Origin: Melieria omissa
Lineage: Eukaryota; Arthropoda; Insecta; Diptera; Ulidiidae
NCBI GenBank assembly: GCA_963971225.1
Contig: OZ020270.1
Coordinates: 71,812,432 to 71,876,431, forward strand
Direction: 5' to 3'
DNA length: 64,000 nt
A program made the translations under genes and the position numbers. Below, in pieces: positions 10,291 through 20,852 of the stretch. Within the stretch, counting starts at the first letter, position 1; each line of letters begins with the position of its first letter. The notes below the pieces were generated by a model, which had not been told where the DNA came from, did no database searches, and saw only the letters and a list, made by a program, of their open reading frames with translations.

Positions 10291-12484
10291 GAGTCGAACA
10301 GACACGCCTGCTTTGTGCTGGGACCATATTTATCTTTCTGTGCTTAAAAAATAAGACAAACAATTTTTTAAACATTTTAAATGGTGTCATAAATCGAAGT
10401 GAATCCATCGAGAAGGCGAGTAAAATGCATTTTTATTTAGTAAATTTATTATACTTTGTGATCCAATATTGATTACAACCAATATGTTTACCCCGAACAA
10501 ATTTTTCACTACTTCTCAAAATGGCTGCCAAATTCGGTTGTGGGCACCCCAATTAGTTCGGTTGTGGGCACCCGTCTTTTAGTGATTTGGTAAGTTATTT
10601 CATCAAAAATGGTCTTTTAACGCATTTTTTGGTTGTTTTAGCTATATCATCCGAGGGTAAATAAAAAAAATCCTCCGAGATCTTTTTTAATGTGCTGGAT
10701 GTAATTTAACATTGTTCTGCAGATAAGCTAACCACAAAATCGACTGCCGCAGCGTGTGCGATTTCCCGAACCACTCTCCAACACTACAAAAAGAAGGTGG
10801 AAGAAAATTTCGGAGACATCAAAGCTGTCGACGGTGGTGTTTTCTACTTATTCTTCTCTTCGTGGATGTTTTCGAATCAGGTGTTTTCCACCTTCTTCAC
10901 GTCACAGCACTTGAAGAGTGTTGATTAATTAGGTTGAATTTCATTTTACTTTAGGTCTTCTTGACAGCCCAGGAGAATAACTTGGTCACTTACATTTTGA
11001 AATGCCCGTCCATCTAAAGTGTGCCGACATGCGTACCAGCTACTTCACATGCGTGCATTGTGCTTCAAATAATTAAAACTTAATATTTGTCTATATTCGT
11101 GTTGGTTTTTCTTCATATTTCCCCGTTTCCAGCAGATTTTCCAAGGGTGCCCACAACCGAACCAAAAAAAAAATTTTCGTTAAAAATGACTACTTTACAA
11201 AATTAAAAAAAAAAACTTTTCTATTTGACGGAATCGATTTACTTTTGTCATTACTTGTTAGCTAAGGTCTCTAGCTTTCCATAGATGTCCATATGTCCGA
11301 CTAAGAAGATCGTGGTAAAAAGTTATGAACCAAAAACAAATAGGTGCCCACAACCGAACCTATTCCCCTAATGGGAAAGTAGAGAATAACATCGGAAAAA
11401 ACATCGATGTTTGCAATACATTTGAAAACATTGATGTTACATCGATGTTGGTTCCAGCATTACTGCACGGTGTCTCATATTGCTCCTGAACTAACTGCCG
11501 ACTGTAGTGTGCGCAAAATCATAGAAAAGAAAATAAAATATGGTTGGCATAGCGTCTTATATGATCGCTTCAAGCACTAAAAAATAAACAATAATACGTA
11601 ATGAACAAAGACAATTAAATAGGGAAATGGAAAGAAAGGAAGCCGTTTTTATTAGCCCACAATAGTTTTTTAAAGTGCCGTTGTTTGGAACTTTTTTTAC
11701 GGCCTACATATAATGCTTGCTTAAAAAAACGAAAATAAGAAAATCTAATATTGTAACTTTATGGTCACAGCATTCGCTATGGAACCACTCAGGTGTAGAA
11801 TATTTATACAATTCTTAAACGTAGGCATGCCTTAATAACAATTTATTAAGGCTCTGTCTCGAAAACTGTCAGGGCTTGGCGGCAAGTTTGAAGTCAATGG
11901 ACCCAATAAATCAAGTTTCTTTTACCCTTTGTTGAACCCGTCAGATTTTAATGACAAAATACTTGTCACTTCTCATTTGTAGTGCTTTCACCATATTTAA
12001 AGTCAATAGACCTATTGAATTATGTTTTTCCATACAAACTTGTAACGATTAACTTCCCCGTTGGATTTCGATTTTAAAAAAATTAAGTAGTCCCATGTTT
12101 TTCAAAATTGTAATAAAAAAATAATTTTACTTTGAACTCGCCACGTAAAACTATCTGTAAGCATTTAAAATTGGAATCAACCACGTATAAATATTTGCAA
12201 ATTTTTAAATCAATCAAAGCGCACAGCAAAAATCCATATACCATAAAGATTCGATTGATGGTGACATTACAGCAATTTGTGCAGCAAAACAAATCGGCAA
12301 CACAAAAAAGCATACACAAGCAACAACATTGCTTTTTGCTGTTGTTCTACGCAAGTCTAACAGAAAATGTTATGAACTTAACATGCTCAAATGTCCACTT
12401 TCGCTCTTCCCGCTCGCATCATAACAGCCGAAAACAGTTTTGTGCCCACATGCGCGTTCTTATTATACATATTCTTTGATTTGA

Positions 12485-13089
12485 CCGAAAAAATAAAAGT
12501 CACAAAATAACTGTTATTTTTGACCGATAAAATAAAAGTAAAAATTTACAGTTATTTTTGCCTGAAATGATATAAGGCACAAAATAAGAGTTATTTTTAA
12601 CTTTTATAGGAAACGTCAAATATTAAAAGGCGTTTAATATTCGTAAAGCTGAGGCCATAACGATTAGAATGGTATATTTAAAATAGTCCACTGGCAATTT
12701 TTTGTTATGCCTTTTTGATTTGGAAATTGTAAAATAACAGTTATTTTCGGTCCCTGATCACAAATTACGCTGAAGGAGCTAGATACTGCTATTATTTTGA
12801 TCGTATGTTATTGAAACTCACCTCGAACTGTGACAATTTTAGAAAATACCGATGTTTGGTTGAGGCAAGTGGCGTATTTATTTTATGTATTTCAATAGTT
12901 GAAACAACAAAATAATTTTGTTTTCCTGAAATCTTTCCAGTTGTTTCATACATGATTCGGCGCCGCTATTTTTTTTACCACAGTTCAGTTATCGTGGTGA
13001 TCCTGAACATAACTTTTCATTCGTATATAACTCTGTCGTCCTGATCACGCATCGACGCCTCTATGATGTTAACATGAGTGATTAATATA
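12485..13089. other. AT-rich upstream region of the plexin exon, possible MITE
   Basis: No coding sequence is recognised. 12485-12760 repeats the motif AACTGTTATTTT, direct and inverted, and has opposed ends of the type ACCGAAAAAATAA and TTATTTTCGGT, which suggests an old palindromic MITE without a clear target duplication. 12770-13089 is unique-looking sequence immediately upstream of the exon and would be the 3' end of an upstream intron. Confidence 0.4.
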
Positions 13090-13111
13090 TCTTGTTCTTT
13101 TTTGTTTCTAG
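13090..13111 (+). promoter_or_regulatory. Splice acceptor before the plexin first coding exon
   Basis: A pyrimidine-rich run, CTTGTTCTTTTTTGTTTCTAG, ends in AG at 13110-13111. It is followed by 17 bases of 5' leader and then the ATG. It implies at least one non-coding exon upstream of this window position. Confidence 0.75.
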
Positions 13112-14505
13112 GTTTTATGTTGTGAAAGATGCGGCTTATAATTTTCTTCCTGTTGGCATTAACGCTGCATTATGTGACCTCCATACGAAGTATCAATACA
13201 GACAGTAGCCAAATTATCAGCAGCAGTAGTAGTAGTAGTAAAAGTAGTAGAAGCAGCAGTAGCATTGGCACTAGTAATACACACGGACGTGGCCATGCGT
13301 CCTTTAATTTTCACTTAAGCGCCATGGACAGCAGTACGATGAGTGCCAGCGGCTTCGCATCGGCCAGTCTAAAGACGTCAGCAAATGGGGCGTCGACCGC
13401 CAATGCTGCACAACAACAGTTGCCATTTGCCGAAGGCACTGTTGGTGGCAAAAACTACAGCAACATCATAACTAGTGTGATTAACTTTGACACACCGCTA
13501 AATCACCTAGTGGTCGACACTATAACGGGGCGTGTGTTTGTAGGCGGTGTTAACTATCTATACCAGCTGTCTCCCGAATTGCAACTGCACGAGACGGTTA
13601 AAACTGGCCCGCAGAATGACTCAGTGGAGTGTACAATTCTCGACTGTCCAGCGCATGCGGTGCGCAAACCAACAGATAACTACAATAAAGTACTTCTGAT
13701 CGATCGCGCGACGTCCCGCTTGATTGCCTGCGGTTCGCTGTATCAGGGCACGTGCACAGTCCGCAATCTTCAGAATGTCAGCATTGTGGAGCAGGAAGTA
13801 CCGGACGCCGTCGTGGCCAATGATGCTAACTCATCGACGGTGGCTTTTATAGCGCCTGGGCCCCCCCAGCATCCCGTTACTAATGTAATGTACGTCGGCG
13901 TTACATACACTAACAATTCGCCGTACCGCAGTGAAATACCAGCAGTAGCGTCGCGTTCGCTCGAGAAGACGAAAATGTTCCAAATAGCCTCGTCAGCAGT
14001 GACTACAGGCACGCGCACATTCATCAATTCATACGCGCGTGAGGGCTACCTCATTAATTACGTGTATGGTTTTAGCTCAGAGCGCTTCTCATATTTTCTT
14101 ACTACGCAGCTTAAGCACAACTACCACTCGTCGCCCAAGGAGTACATCACCAAACTGGTGCGTATCTGCCAAGAAGACTCCAACTACTACTCTTACACGG
14201 AGATACCTATTGACTGCATCAGCGATGCGCAAGGCGGCACTAAGTATAATTTAGTGCAAGCTGGTTATCTGGGCAAACCCAGTGTAGATCTAGCCGAGAG
14301 TTTAGCTATTACCGTACAAGATGACGTACTCTACGGCGTCTTCAGTGTGGGGCATGGTAACGTCTCCACTGAAAATTCGGCGCTTTGCATATACTCACTC
14401 AAATCTATCCGGCGAAAATTCATGCAAAACATTAAGTCATGTTTCAATGGTGTAGGCTCACGCGGATTGGACTTCATATCGCCGAATATGCCGTGTGTTC
14501 TGACG
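13112..14505 (+). CDS. PlexA: Plexin, first coding exon (signal peptide and most of the Sema domain)
   Basis: Plexins are single-pass membrane receptors for semaphorins that steer axons. Coding starts at ATG 13129, and 459 codons run to the donor at 14506, so the intron is phase 0. Residues 1-18 are a hydrophobic signal peptide. Residues 20-108 are a Ser/Ala-rich low-complexity stretch with an AGC/AGT microsatellite. From about 111 the Sema beta-propeller is clear: NHLVVDTITGRVFVGGVNYL, then ECTILDCPAHAV, LIACGSLYQGTCTVR, FLTTQLKHNYHS, VRICQEDSNYYSYTEIPIDC, and ending RGLDFISPNMPCVLT. The closest memory match is fly Plexin A; Plexin B is the alternative. The remaining Sema, PSI, IPT, membrane and GAP exons are not in the window. 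Codon usage is balanced, unlike the AT-rich surroundings. Confidence 0.82.
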
Positions 14506-14511
14506 GTAAGT
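14506..14511 (+). promoter_or_regulatory. Splice donor GTAAGT after the plexin exon
   Basis: The sequence CTGACG|GTAAGT matches the consensus donor. The frame stays open only about 20 more codons beyond it into sequence that does not look like plexin, so the exon is read as ending at 14505. Confidence 0.8.
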
Positions 14512-14699
14512 GTTAAACTGTTAAGAAAAAGTGAGGTGCATCTTGAAAGTAAACTAAGGAATCTGTAAATTAAGAATTAAGGATTGGTGTACAATCATAG
14601 TAATGTTTTTGTACAATTTGTTGTTGTTGTTTCCAAAGCCATAAACCTTGTCATGCTTCGACAAGTTTCCTTAACACATTGCTGTCTTAAATGCCTATT

Positions 14700-15119
14700 T
14701 ATTTATTTATTTACTAGCAGGGCCCCGCGGCTTTGTACGCAAGTTTGAAGTTAATGGGCCCATCAAGATTCTTCAACAACACTTTAGTCCATGTTTTGCC
14801 CCTTTAGACGCCGTATTTTAAAAAACTCCTGTCTTAGCAGAAGTTTATTTTCTTAAATGTATTTACAATTCAAATTAAATGTTTGTAGCTTTAGTGGTTT
14901 GGGCCGGGTGGTGATAAATCAGGTCAGTCTGGGCAATTAATATATACATATAGATTTGATTTGTGCATTTCGCAGATTTTATATGCAATGCCCAACCCAC
15001 TCTTCCAGTTCACGGATTCGACTCAGTTTCATTGATCTGCAACAAAGTTACGCGGAAAATTAGAGTCACAAAAAATGTGCCATGCCCTTGTCTAACGCCC
15101 AGCAAACGGTGGTATTAAT
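14700..15119. repeat. Dispersed repeats Z and W at the start of the intron
   Basis: 14718-14960 begins ACTAGCAGGGCCCCGCGGCT and matches repeat Z at 39742 and 63325, with the landmark AAGTTTGAAGT(C/T)AATGG. 14990-15119 contains the AAAAATGTGCCA(T/C)GCCC unit of repeat W, also seen at 30380-31330. No coding sequence. The TTTA microsatellite at 14697-14713 separates this block from the exon. Confidence 0.5.
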
Positions 15120-15452
15120 AACTGAATTAATAACTGACTGGCATGACAGCCCGCTTACGCGAGACTAAGGCCTAGCTTCCCGCAACCATCCGTGTTGTGC
15201 GTGTGCATTTGTACGCGAGTGGAAGGGACCTACAGTTTTATGCCGGTTTCGAACGGCAGGTTGGGAGCTCTTTCGTAAGCAATTTTTACTCTCAGAGGTT
15301 TGCCATTTCCAGCTGAGAAGACAGCCACCGAAAGAAAAAACGAGTTTTCCCGTAATTTTTTTTAGGTGTTATTACAGGCAGTATTTGAACCTGGGTCGCT
15401 GCCTGCGACTCGCGGTCCAACGCACTAACCAGCTGAGCCACGGCGGCTGCCT
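15120..15452 (-). mobile_element. tRNA-derived SINE-1, full length, minus strand
   Basis: The head is at the right (CCGTGGCTCAG inverted near 15440) and the tail at the left (ATTGGCAC-type end as TGGCATGACAGCC). It is more diverged than the copies at 9304 and 42183. The only shared flank is GGTATT on both sides, too short to be sure of the target duplication. Confidence 0.85.
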
Positions 15453-15523
15453 AAGGTATTCCATATTAAAAATGTAGGTTGTATGGGCGGTGCCATTATG
15501 TCCACTTCGCACTATGTCTTTTA

Positions 15524-16064
15524 CAGCCCTATTTTGGCACTACCGTAACAATTGTTAACCCCCGTAACAATTGAATTGAATTTGATTGTTCCCGTATTCT
15601 GGAAAAATGGTGACAAGAAGAACGTTCAAACAATTCACCACTCGAGGTGAAAGCTCGTTTACTGTCAAAACAGTTATTTTTTGTATTTTTGTCTGTCAAA
15701 CAGTACAAAAATAAATAAACAAAAAATGGCAAATGCAGAACATGTGGCGAAGAAAGTATTTTTTTTAATTTATTCACAATGTATGTAGATATTCTTTTCG
15801 TTTCTAGAGTTCCTAAGTTTAAGCGCACGACGCAGGAGCAGCTGAAGAATTTTTTGCAGTTTGTCAAGGCGCATTTGAACAAGAAATTTGAATTTTATAA
15901 GCTTTGTGTGCTTGTCACCTGCTCCTACGGAGGTAACAAATTTCGTAGCAATTGACGCCTTTTGAGCTTTTGAATTTGCTCCAGAATACCAAAAAGTGAC
16001 AATTGTTACCAAGTAATCAATTGTTACCGATGTGAATATTGTTACGGTTGCCAGAATAGGGCTG
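15524..16064. mobile_element. MITE with TTA target duplication and CAGCCCTATT ends
   Basis: A 541-bp element. Left end CAGCCCTATTTTGGCA, right end its inverse TGCCAGAATAGGGCTG, both followed inward by CCGTAACAAT(T). It is flanked by TTA at 15521-15523 and 16065-16067. Open frames inside it match nothing I know. The TTA duplication suggests a PIF/Harbinger relation. Confidence 0.75.
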
Positions 16065-16400
16065 TTAGTGCCGTGTGACCAACAAACAAACACACATTCA
16101 TTTTTATATATATATACTAGATGACCAGGTGAACGTTGCACCAAAAATGATTCAACTGTAACTTTCATAAGGGATTATTAATCCTTATCAAACTTCCAAC
16201 TGAGAAACCTCCATCTCTTTATTAATACGTTCGTGGACGTGAATGCTATATCAGTCATTTTCATAGTGATGCGAAATGACGCGAATGCTTTCAAATTATA
16301 AAGCCAATTTATACTCATTTATATTTTTATAAACTTAAATTTTTTTAATGAGTAATTAGCAAGTGATTCATTAAGCAGTTTCATATTATTTTATTTTGTA
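16065..16400. other. Intronic repeat debris
   Basis: Contains the edge motif AAACACACATTCATTTTTAT followed by ACTAGATGACCAGGTGAACG, a junction style that also occurs near 30780 and 39190. It also carries short inverted GTGAATGCT blocks that reappear at 18200-18260. No gene is seen. Confidence 0.35.
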
Positions 16401-16545
16401 CAGTGAAATTTCTCATAACTGGACACTCATCATCGCAGTGGTTTTGTCCGTTCAAGGGGAATGTCCGCTTATGGGGAGGAGGGCACAAAAAATTAGTTGA
16501 AATTGTATCCAAGTGTTGCTCGTTTATTTATTTAATATTTTGTAC

Positions 16546-16890
16546 CAGGAATGAGCAACACGCGGCCCGTTAAACATGTTTATGCGGCCCGCCAAGCATT
16601 TCTAAAATTGAATTTATTTTATCGATTTTGTTCTAATGTTTATTATAAATAAAGATTTGTAAATTATTAATAAGTGTTATTTTATGTGCCGCCCTGCGGA
16701 TATCTTCCCCAGCACTTATGATCTCGATGAGTTCAAGGCAAGAGTCCATAACCACTTCACTCTTAACCCTATCTCCTAACCTTCCTGAACCAATGCAATG
16801 CCTAGCATTAATAGGGGTCGTCCCCTGCGCGTTTGTTTGAGTTAAAAAAATTTAAATTGGCCCGTTGATTAAAAAGGTTGCTCACCCTTG
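16546..16890. mobile_element. hAT MITE with perfect 8-bp target duplication
   Basis: The ends CAGGAATGAGCAACACGCGG and the inverse of CAAGGGTGAGCAACC are the familiar hAT style. TTTTGTAC flanks it exactly at 16538-16545 and 16891-16898. The interior around 16690-16770 reads, on the plus strand, PADIFPSTYDLDEFKARVH. That resembles a LINE reverse transcriptase C-terminus, so the MITE may have captured a LINE fragment. Confidence 0.8.
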
Positions 16891-17240
16891 TTTTGTACGA
16901 ATTTATGAATATTGATTATTTTATTAATATTTATTACAATACATGTATAGGTTAAGTACACATATTGTACAAGTGTTTTAATTTGAGTACTACTTTGGTT
17001 TAACAACATTTTGTAATGGTTGATTGCCTAAACCAGTGGCGCTCACGGGCGGAGTTTTTGGAGTTCAAACCGCTCCCTCAAGCACATAAAAATGCTGGTA
17101 AAAAATATGGGTTCGAGTGGCTCAAACGTTGTACGCAAACTCTCCACCCCAAAATAAAATCCTGTGTGCGCCTAAACACTGATTGTTTTTATTTCAAATG
17201 TTAATTTTCAAATAAGAGAGAGATTTGTAGGTATTATAGG

Positions 17241-17996
17241 CACGGTAGGCAGGAAGCATCGATAGGTAGCACAAAAATTTCGACAAAAACTGCAATCTGG
17301 GTTTTATTTGTTGATGATTATAGGTGCAAAATCCGTTCGAATTGAAATCCTTTTCAAAATTTATTCATATTTTTTAATTTCAGATCGGGTCAATTTGTAA
17401 CACAGGACAACAAAAAAACACTTTTTTTCTGTTGCATGGAGTTTTTCTACTGCTTCTTACTAATCTGGGTGCGCGGATGTGCGAATCTATCCTCAGATTT
17501 TTTTCTAGCAGCTTTAGTTTGTGAGATATAGTGTCTCGTTTTTCCGCTACTTTTTCTATATTTTTGATCGTAATTTCTAAACCAAACCGATTGACATGAT
17601 TTTTACCTTATCGCGTTAACAACACCGCACGGCTTCTTTTCCGATGAAACTTATTTTTATAAGTTTTAAATTCTGCTGTTATTAGACCTCAAAGTCGGAA
17701 GATATGGAATTTTAAGGCGTTTTCTTTGATGGTCAAAAACATACACATTTTTTGTAAATCAATTAGCGAGTTAGGTGTATAATGAAAGCCGACACATACA
17801 CATACACTACACTACTTTTATATGTTCCATTTATAGTCTGAAATACAAGTAAAAAACAAAAAGGTTTTGAATTGCTCGAAACAAAAACAGAATAAAATCT
17901 TTGCATATTGCCCTTATAATCATCACGAAATACAACCCAGATTGCAGTTTTTGTCGTCATTTTTGTGCTACCTATCGATGCTTCCTGCCTACCGTG
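17241..17996. mobile_element. Long-TIR MITE with CACGGTAGGC ends and 4-bp duplication
   Basis: Both ends start CACGGTAGGCAGGAAGCATC. The inverted repeats run about 85 bp at over 90% identity and include GATAGGTAGCACAAAAAT and AACTGCAATCTGGGTT. TAGG flanks both sides (17237-17240 and 17997-18000). CAC-starting ends with a 4-bp duplication point to the CMC/Chapaev group or an unclassified family. No transposase is inside. Confidence 0.7.
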
Positions 17997-19134
17997 TAGG
18001 GTATTACAAATTTTTAAAAACTGGTTGGGCATATTTCTAAATTTTGTCCGTTTATGAGAGATTTTTTAATCAAAATGGTTTGAAGTGTAGTGCCCGCGTC
18101 CAGTTATGAATATACGAAGAGGGAACTACTGTTGAATAAATAAAGTTATAAAAATATAATAAACCTCTTCTTCTTATGTTTTCTATGAATGACTGCTATA
18201 GCATTCACGTCACTCTAGTTGAAAAATTTGATCTATATCGTCGTGAATGCTAAAGCATTCGTTGTGTATAACGGTTAAAATATGATAATCTGACAACTCT
18301 ACCAATATATGGGCATCTCCCAGTGGCACGGACGCGACATTCACACGCTTTCAATTACACCAAAAACAAGAAAGAAACACAAAAAGTCGACATGTTTTTT
18401 TAGTGTTCTAACGCGCTGAAATAGTGCTACATTTTAGAAATATATTGGAAAGATTTAGTACAAATTAGTACAAAATAATAAGCAATTATGCAATGAAACG
18501 GACGCGACAAAAAAAGACGTTTTTTTGAAGCTCTTATAGAAATATACAAAATTTAGCGATTTTTGGGAATTTTTTTTATATATATACATGCAAATGAAGG
18601 TCAAAGGATAACTTTTCTTCCCAGACTTATGAAATATGAGAGTTTTGTCTTACCTTTGTTTAATTAGGTATATCATGAATACGGACGCGACAAATTTTTC
18701 CAAGGGTATTCCCCTTATGAAATACAGTAATGGTTTTCATTATAACACTTCAACTTTTAATAAAAATAAGACATAACAAGTTAAATTCAAGTTACAGCAA
18801 TCAAAATAAGGAAAAAATAAAGTTAAAAGTTCGTAGTGTGGTTTATTTAATTTTCCTGAGGGGAATTCTATTGGAATTAGATCTTGTTTAATATCGTGCA
18901 CACAGCTCTTACAATCATTAGCAATGCACCTTTCATTCATCACATCGCCGCAAACTGGTATTAGAAACAACTTAATAAATTAATTAAATTAATTTATTAG
19001 CTGAACATATCTGTACAGTATTTTTTATTAACCCTTTTCGGAAATTTGTACGATATATCCCACAATTTTTTTTAAAGATATTTTATTTGACAACGAACGT
19101 ATTTTTTATGAAACGGTTTTTTCATTCTTATTAA

Positions 19135-20058
19135 GGGGTTACGCCACTGTAAAATTAAAAAAAAAATCTATTTTTTTTTTATTGGCTTAAAAAATAGTTT
19201 GAACCCTATAGAATAAGAAACAAAACGTTTTATGCATAAAATACAAAATTTTTATGCGAAATACCAGGTTACCGCCATGCGCGTCACGCGTATGCCGAAG
19301 CGGGTGTATGCGACGTTCTCGCTTCCGCGAACTTTTCCGCTTTGAGCGACGCGGCGAAAGAGGCGCGCTCGCTCAATAAATCAGTCAGGAAGGAGGCGAA
19401 TGAGGCAATTTTGAACCTTGAAGGCCAGCTCTATGGTCCTGGCATTGCCAACTATTGGTAAACAATCTCGAATTTTTCAGTTATGCCCATAGAAAACCAT
19501 TCCCAAAACTTTGAACGCGTTTTTCTCGAAACACGATTTTTCAAAATGGCACGCGGCACAACTCGAACAATTTTCAATATTTTGACTTAAAATTTTGACT
19601 GGATCTTAACAATAACATTATCTAGAGAAGATCGTGTGGAATTTTTGATAACTCGATTTGTTGATTTTTAATTAACAAAAGTCATGTAATTTTTTACCTC
19701 AAAAATCAAAAAATTTTTTGAAACTCCCGCCAAAATTAAAAAAATCAGTATTTTTAAAAATCCACCCGATCTTCTCTAGCAAAAAGCCTCTAGATTAAGA
19801 GGAATTTTTTATTTTGTCGCAGATTCAAAATTGCACCTTCAGTGCTGCGTGCCGTGAAGCCCTGCAGGGAAAACATAGCCTAGGAGGATGCAGTGGAGCC
19901 ACCTATATATTATATATTGCTGTGTCAAAAAATTCCAAAATAAAGCCTAATATGTGTCCAATAACACCTGTGAATCACTTCTTCTACAAACTTTTTGAAA
20001 GCGAGGAAAAAAATCACAAAAAACCCTATTTTTTGAGCGGTTACAGTGGCGTAACCCC
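19135..20058. mobile_element. TTAA-flanked non-autonomous element (piggyBac- or Kolobok-like)
   Basis: The termini GGGGTTACGCCACTGTAA and TTACAGTGGCGTAACCCC are perfect inverted repeats, flanked by TTAA at 19131-19134 and 20059-20062. E3 has the uninterrupted site CCTACTTAATAAG at 36738-36750, which proves a precise insertion. The internal CGCGTTTTTCTCGAAAC and CATAACTGAAAAA-like tracts resemble element Y at 35080. A small open frame inside (82 codons) has no recognisable product. Confidence 0.82.
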
Positions 20059-20309
20059 TTAAGTAGGTTGTGTTGTACCATTCTGTTTAAAAATATAATT
20101 CATCACTATAGCCGTGGCTACACAGTTTGAGTGCGGTTTGTAAGCAGCTCTTTGCAAGAATTTGGCGATGCGATGCTTCTTTTAAATATGCAATATTTTT
20201 TAGTAGCAAAAAGACAAACAATTTCAAAGTTTGAACCTCAGTTGATTTATAAAACTTATTAAATTTAACATTTTTTTCTTCTAAATATTTGTTCCGAGCC
20301 TTTTAAAAA

Positions 20310-20372
20310 TTGTACGATATATCGTACAAATGACCACAAGGGTTGCAAAGCTTTGTACGATTTATCGTACAA
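20310..20372. promoter_or_regulatory. Paired 20-bp palindromes of family E (E1 copy)
   Basis: TTGTACGATATATCGTACAA at 20310-20329 is a perfect palindrome. TTGTACGATTTATCGTACAA at 20353-20372 has one break. The same pair lies in E2 (34756, 34799) and E3 (36427, 36470). They look like binding sites for a dimeric protein. Function is unknown. Confidence 0.6.
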
Positions 20373-20852
20373 ATGGCAGGCAAAGGTTGCAAGTGATGTT
20401 AGCATTTTTTTTAAGTTATGGATTTGGTAACAGAATTTTTCTGTTTGCTTGAATGCCACGCTCATCACTAAATCATATGACTAATAAAATTCGACTGTTG
20501 GACTATTTCTATTCAGAAATAACAATTACTAGAAGATTTTGTGTTTTACTGGGCAGACACAGATTATGTAAGGTTAGACATGAGTACTTGCCACTCCCAC
20601 TACGATAACAAGAATCGGCTATATTCGGTATCTTTTTACAAAGCTATGGGGTGTTTAGTCGATTCTGTGTTTTATTGAGAGGAAAAGGGCTTTGCAACAA
20701 CAATAACGGTTTTATAAGGCCTTATAAATGTGACTCAATTGTTTATGTATATAATTTGTATAGGTTAGGTTAGGTTAGGGTGGCAGCTAGAAGACCTCAC
20801 TGAGGCCATAATACGACCCGTTGTGGTACCACGTGAAGGACGTGGCCGCTCT

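Larger units (their letters stand above)
8430..11368. mobile_element. TIR element with GGTTCGGTTGTGGGCA ends (TA-flanked)
   Basis: Inverted termini GGGTAAAAGGTTCGGTTGTG at 8430 and, inverted, GGGGAATAGGTTCGGTTGTG ending at 11368, flanked by TA on both sides. The motif TTCGGTTGTGGGCA recurs six times: twice near 8440-8475, twice near 10530-10575, and inverted near 11145 and 11343. These look like subterminal transposase-binding repeats. Repeat X inner copy lies inside. I see no transposase. The superfamily (Tc1/mariner by TA) is a guess. Confidence 0.5.
8026..11462. mobile_element. hAT-like element, split by further insertions
   Basis: The ends TAGAGCTGGAAAAACATCGA (8026) and the inverse of TAATGCTGGAACCAACATCG (ending 11462) are imperfect inverted repeats with internal ACATCGATG motifs. 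The flanks are CTCCACGG (8018-8025) and CTGCACGG (11463-11470), an 8-bp duplication with one mismatch. The inner X copy shows the matching empty site at about 8870. The element's own sequence is about 500 bp (8026-8429 and 11369-11462); the rest is a later insertion. No transposase is visible. Confidence 0.7.
6985..12475. repeat. Dispersed repeat X, outer copy (multiply interrupted)
   Basis: The outer X copy is made of 6985-7038, 7829-8025 and 11463-12475. It matches the inner copy (8578-10290) over TTCTATAAGCCT, CGCATATTGCTCCTGAACT and AACTCGCCACGTAA. Its edges (ACATACAGAAAGCGCATGTC on the left, ACATGCGCGTTCTTATTATA on the right) resemble those of repeat M, so X and M may be related families. 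No coding sequence is recognised. Sub-blocks at 11868-12060 match dispersed repeat Z. Confidence 0.6.
16401..18131. mobile_element. Possible pogo/mariner-like element, degraded
   Basis: The left end CAGTGAAATTTCTCATAACT (after TA) and the right-hand GTCCAGTTATGAATATACGA approximately mirror each other around CATAACTGGAC. The right flank lacks a clean TA. Two later insertions, at 16546 and 17241, lie inside. No transposase can be read. The call rests only on degraded termini. Confidence 0.4.

Noticed and set aside
12083..12479. Overlapping open frames of 78 and 115 codons on opposite strands
   Set aside because: They lie in repeat X, and the homologous inner copy (about 9880-10270) does not preserve either frame.
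15770..16168. 132-codon minus-strand open frame
   Set aside because: It crosses the boundary of the TTA-flanked MITE at 16064, so it cannot be an ancestral gene.
19814..20062. 82-codon open frame ending in a TTAA element terminus
   Set aside because: It runs through the inverted repeat end of a non-autonomous element and resembles no protein.
20761..20780. Interstitial telomere array (TTAGG)n
   Set aside because: Only about four units, at the exact 3' end of a LINE with a target duplication; it is a retrotransposon tail.
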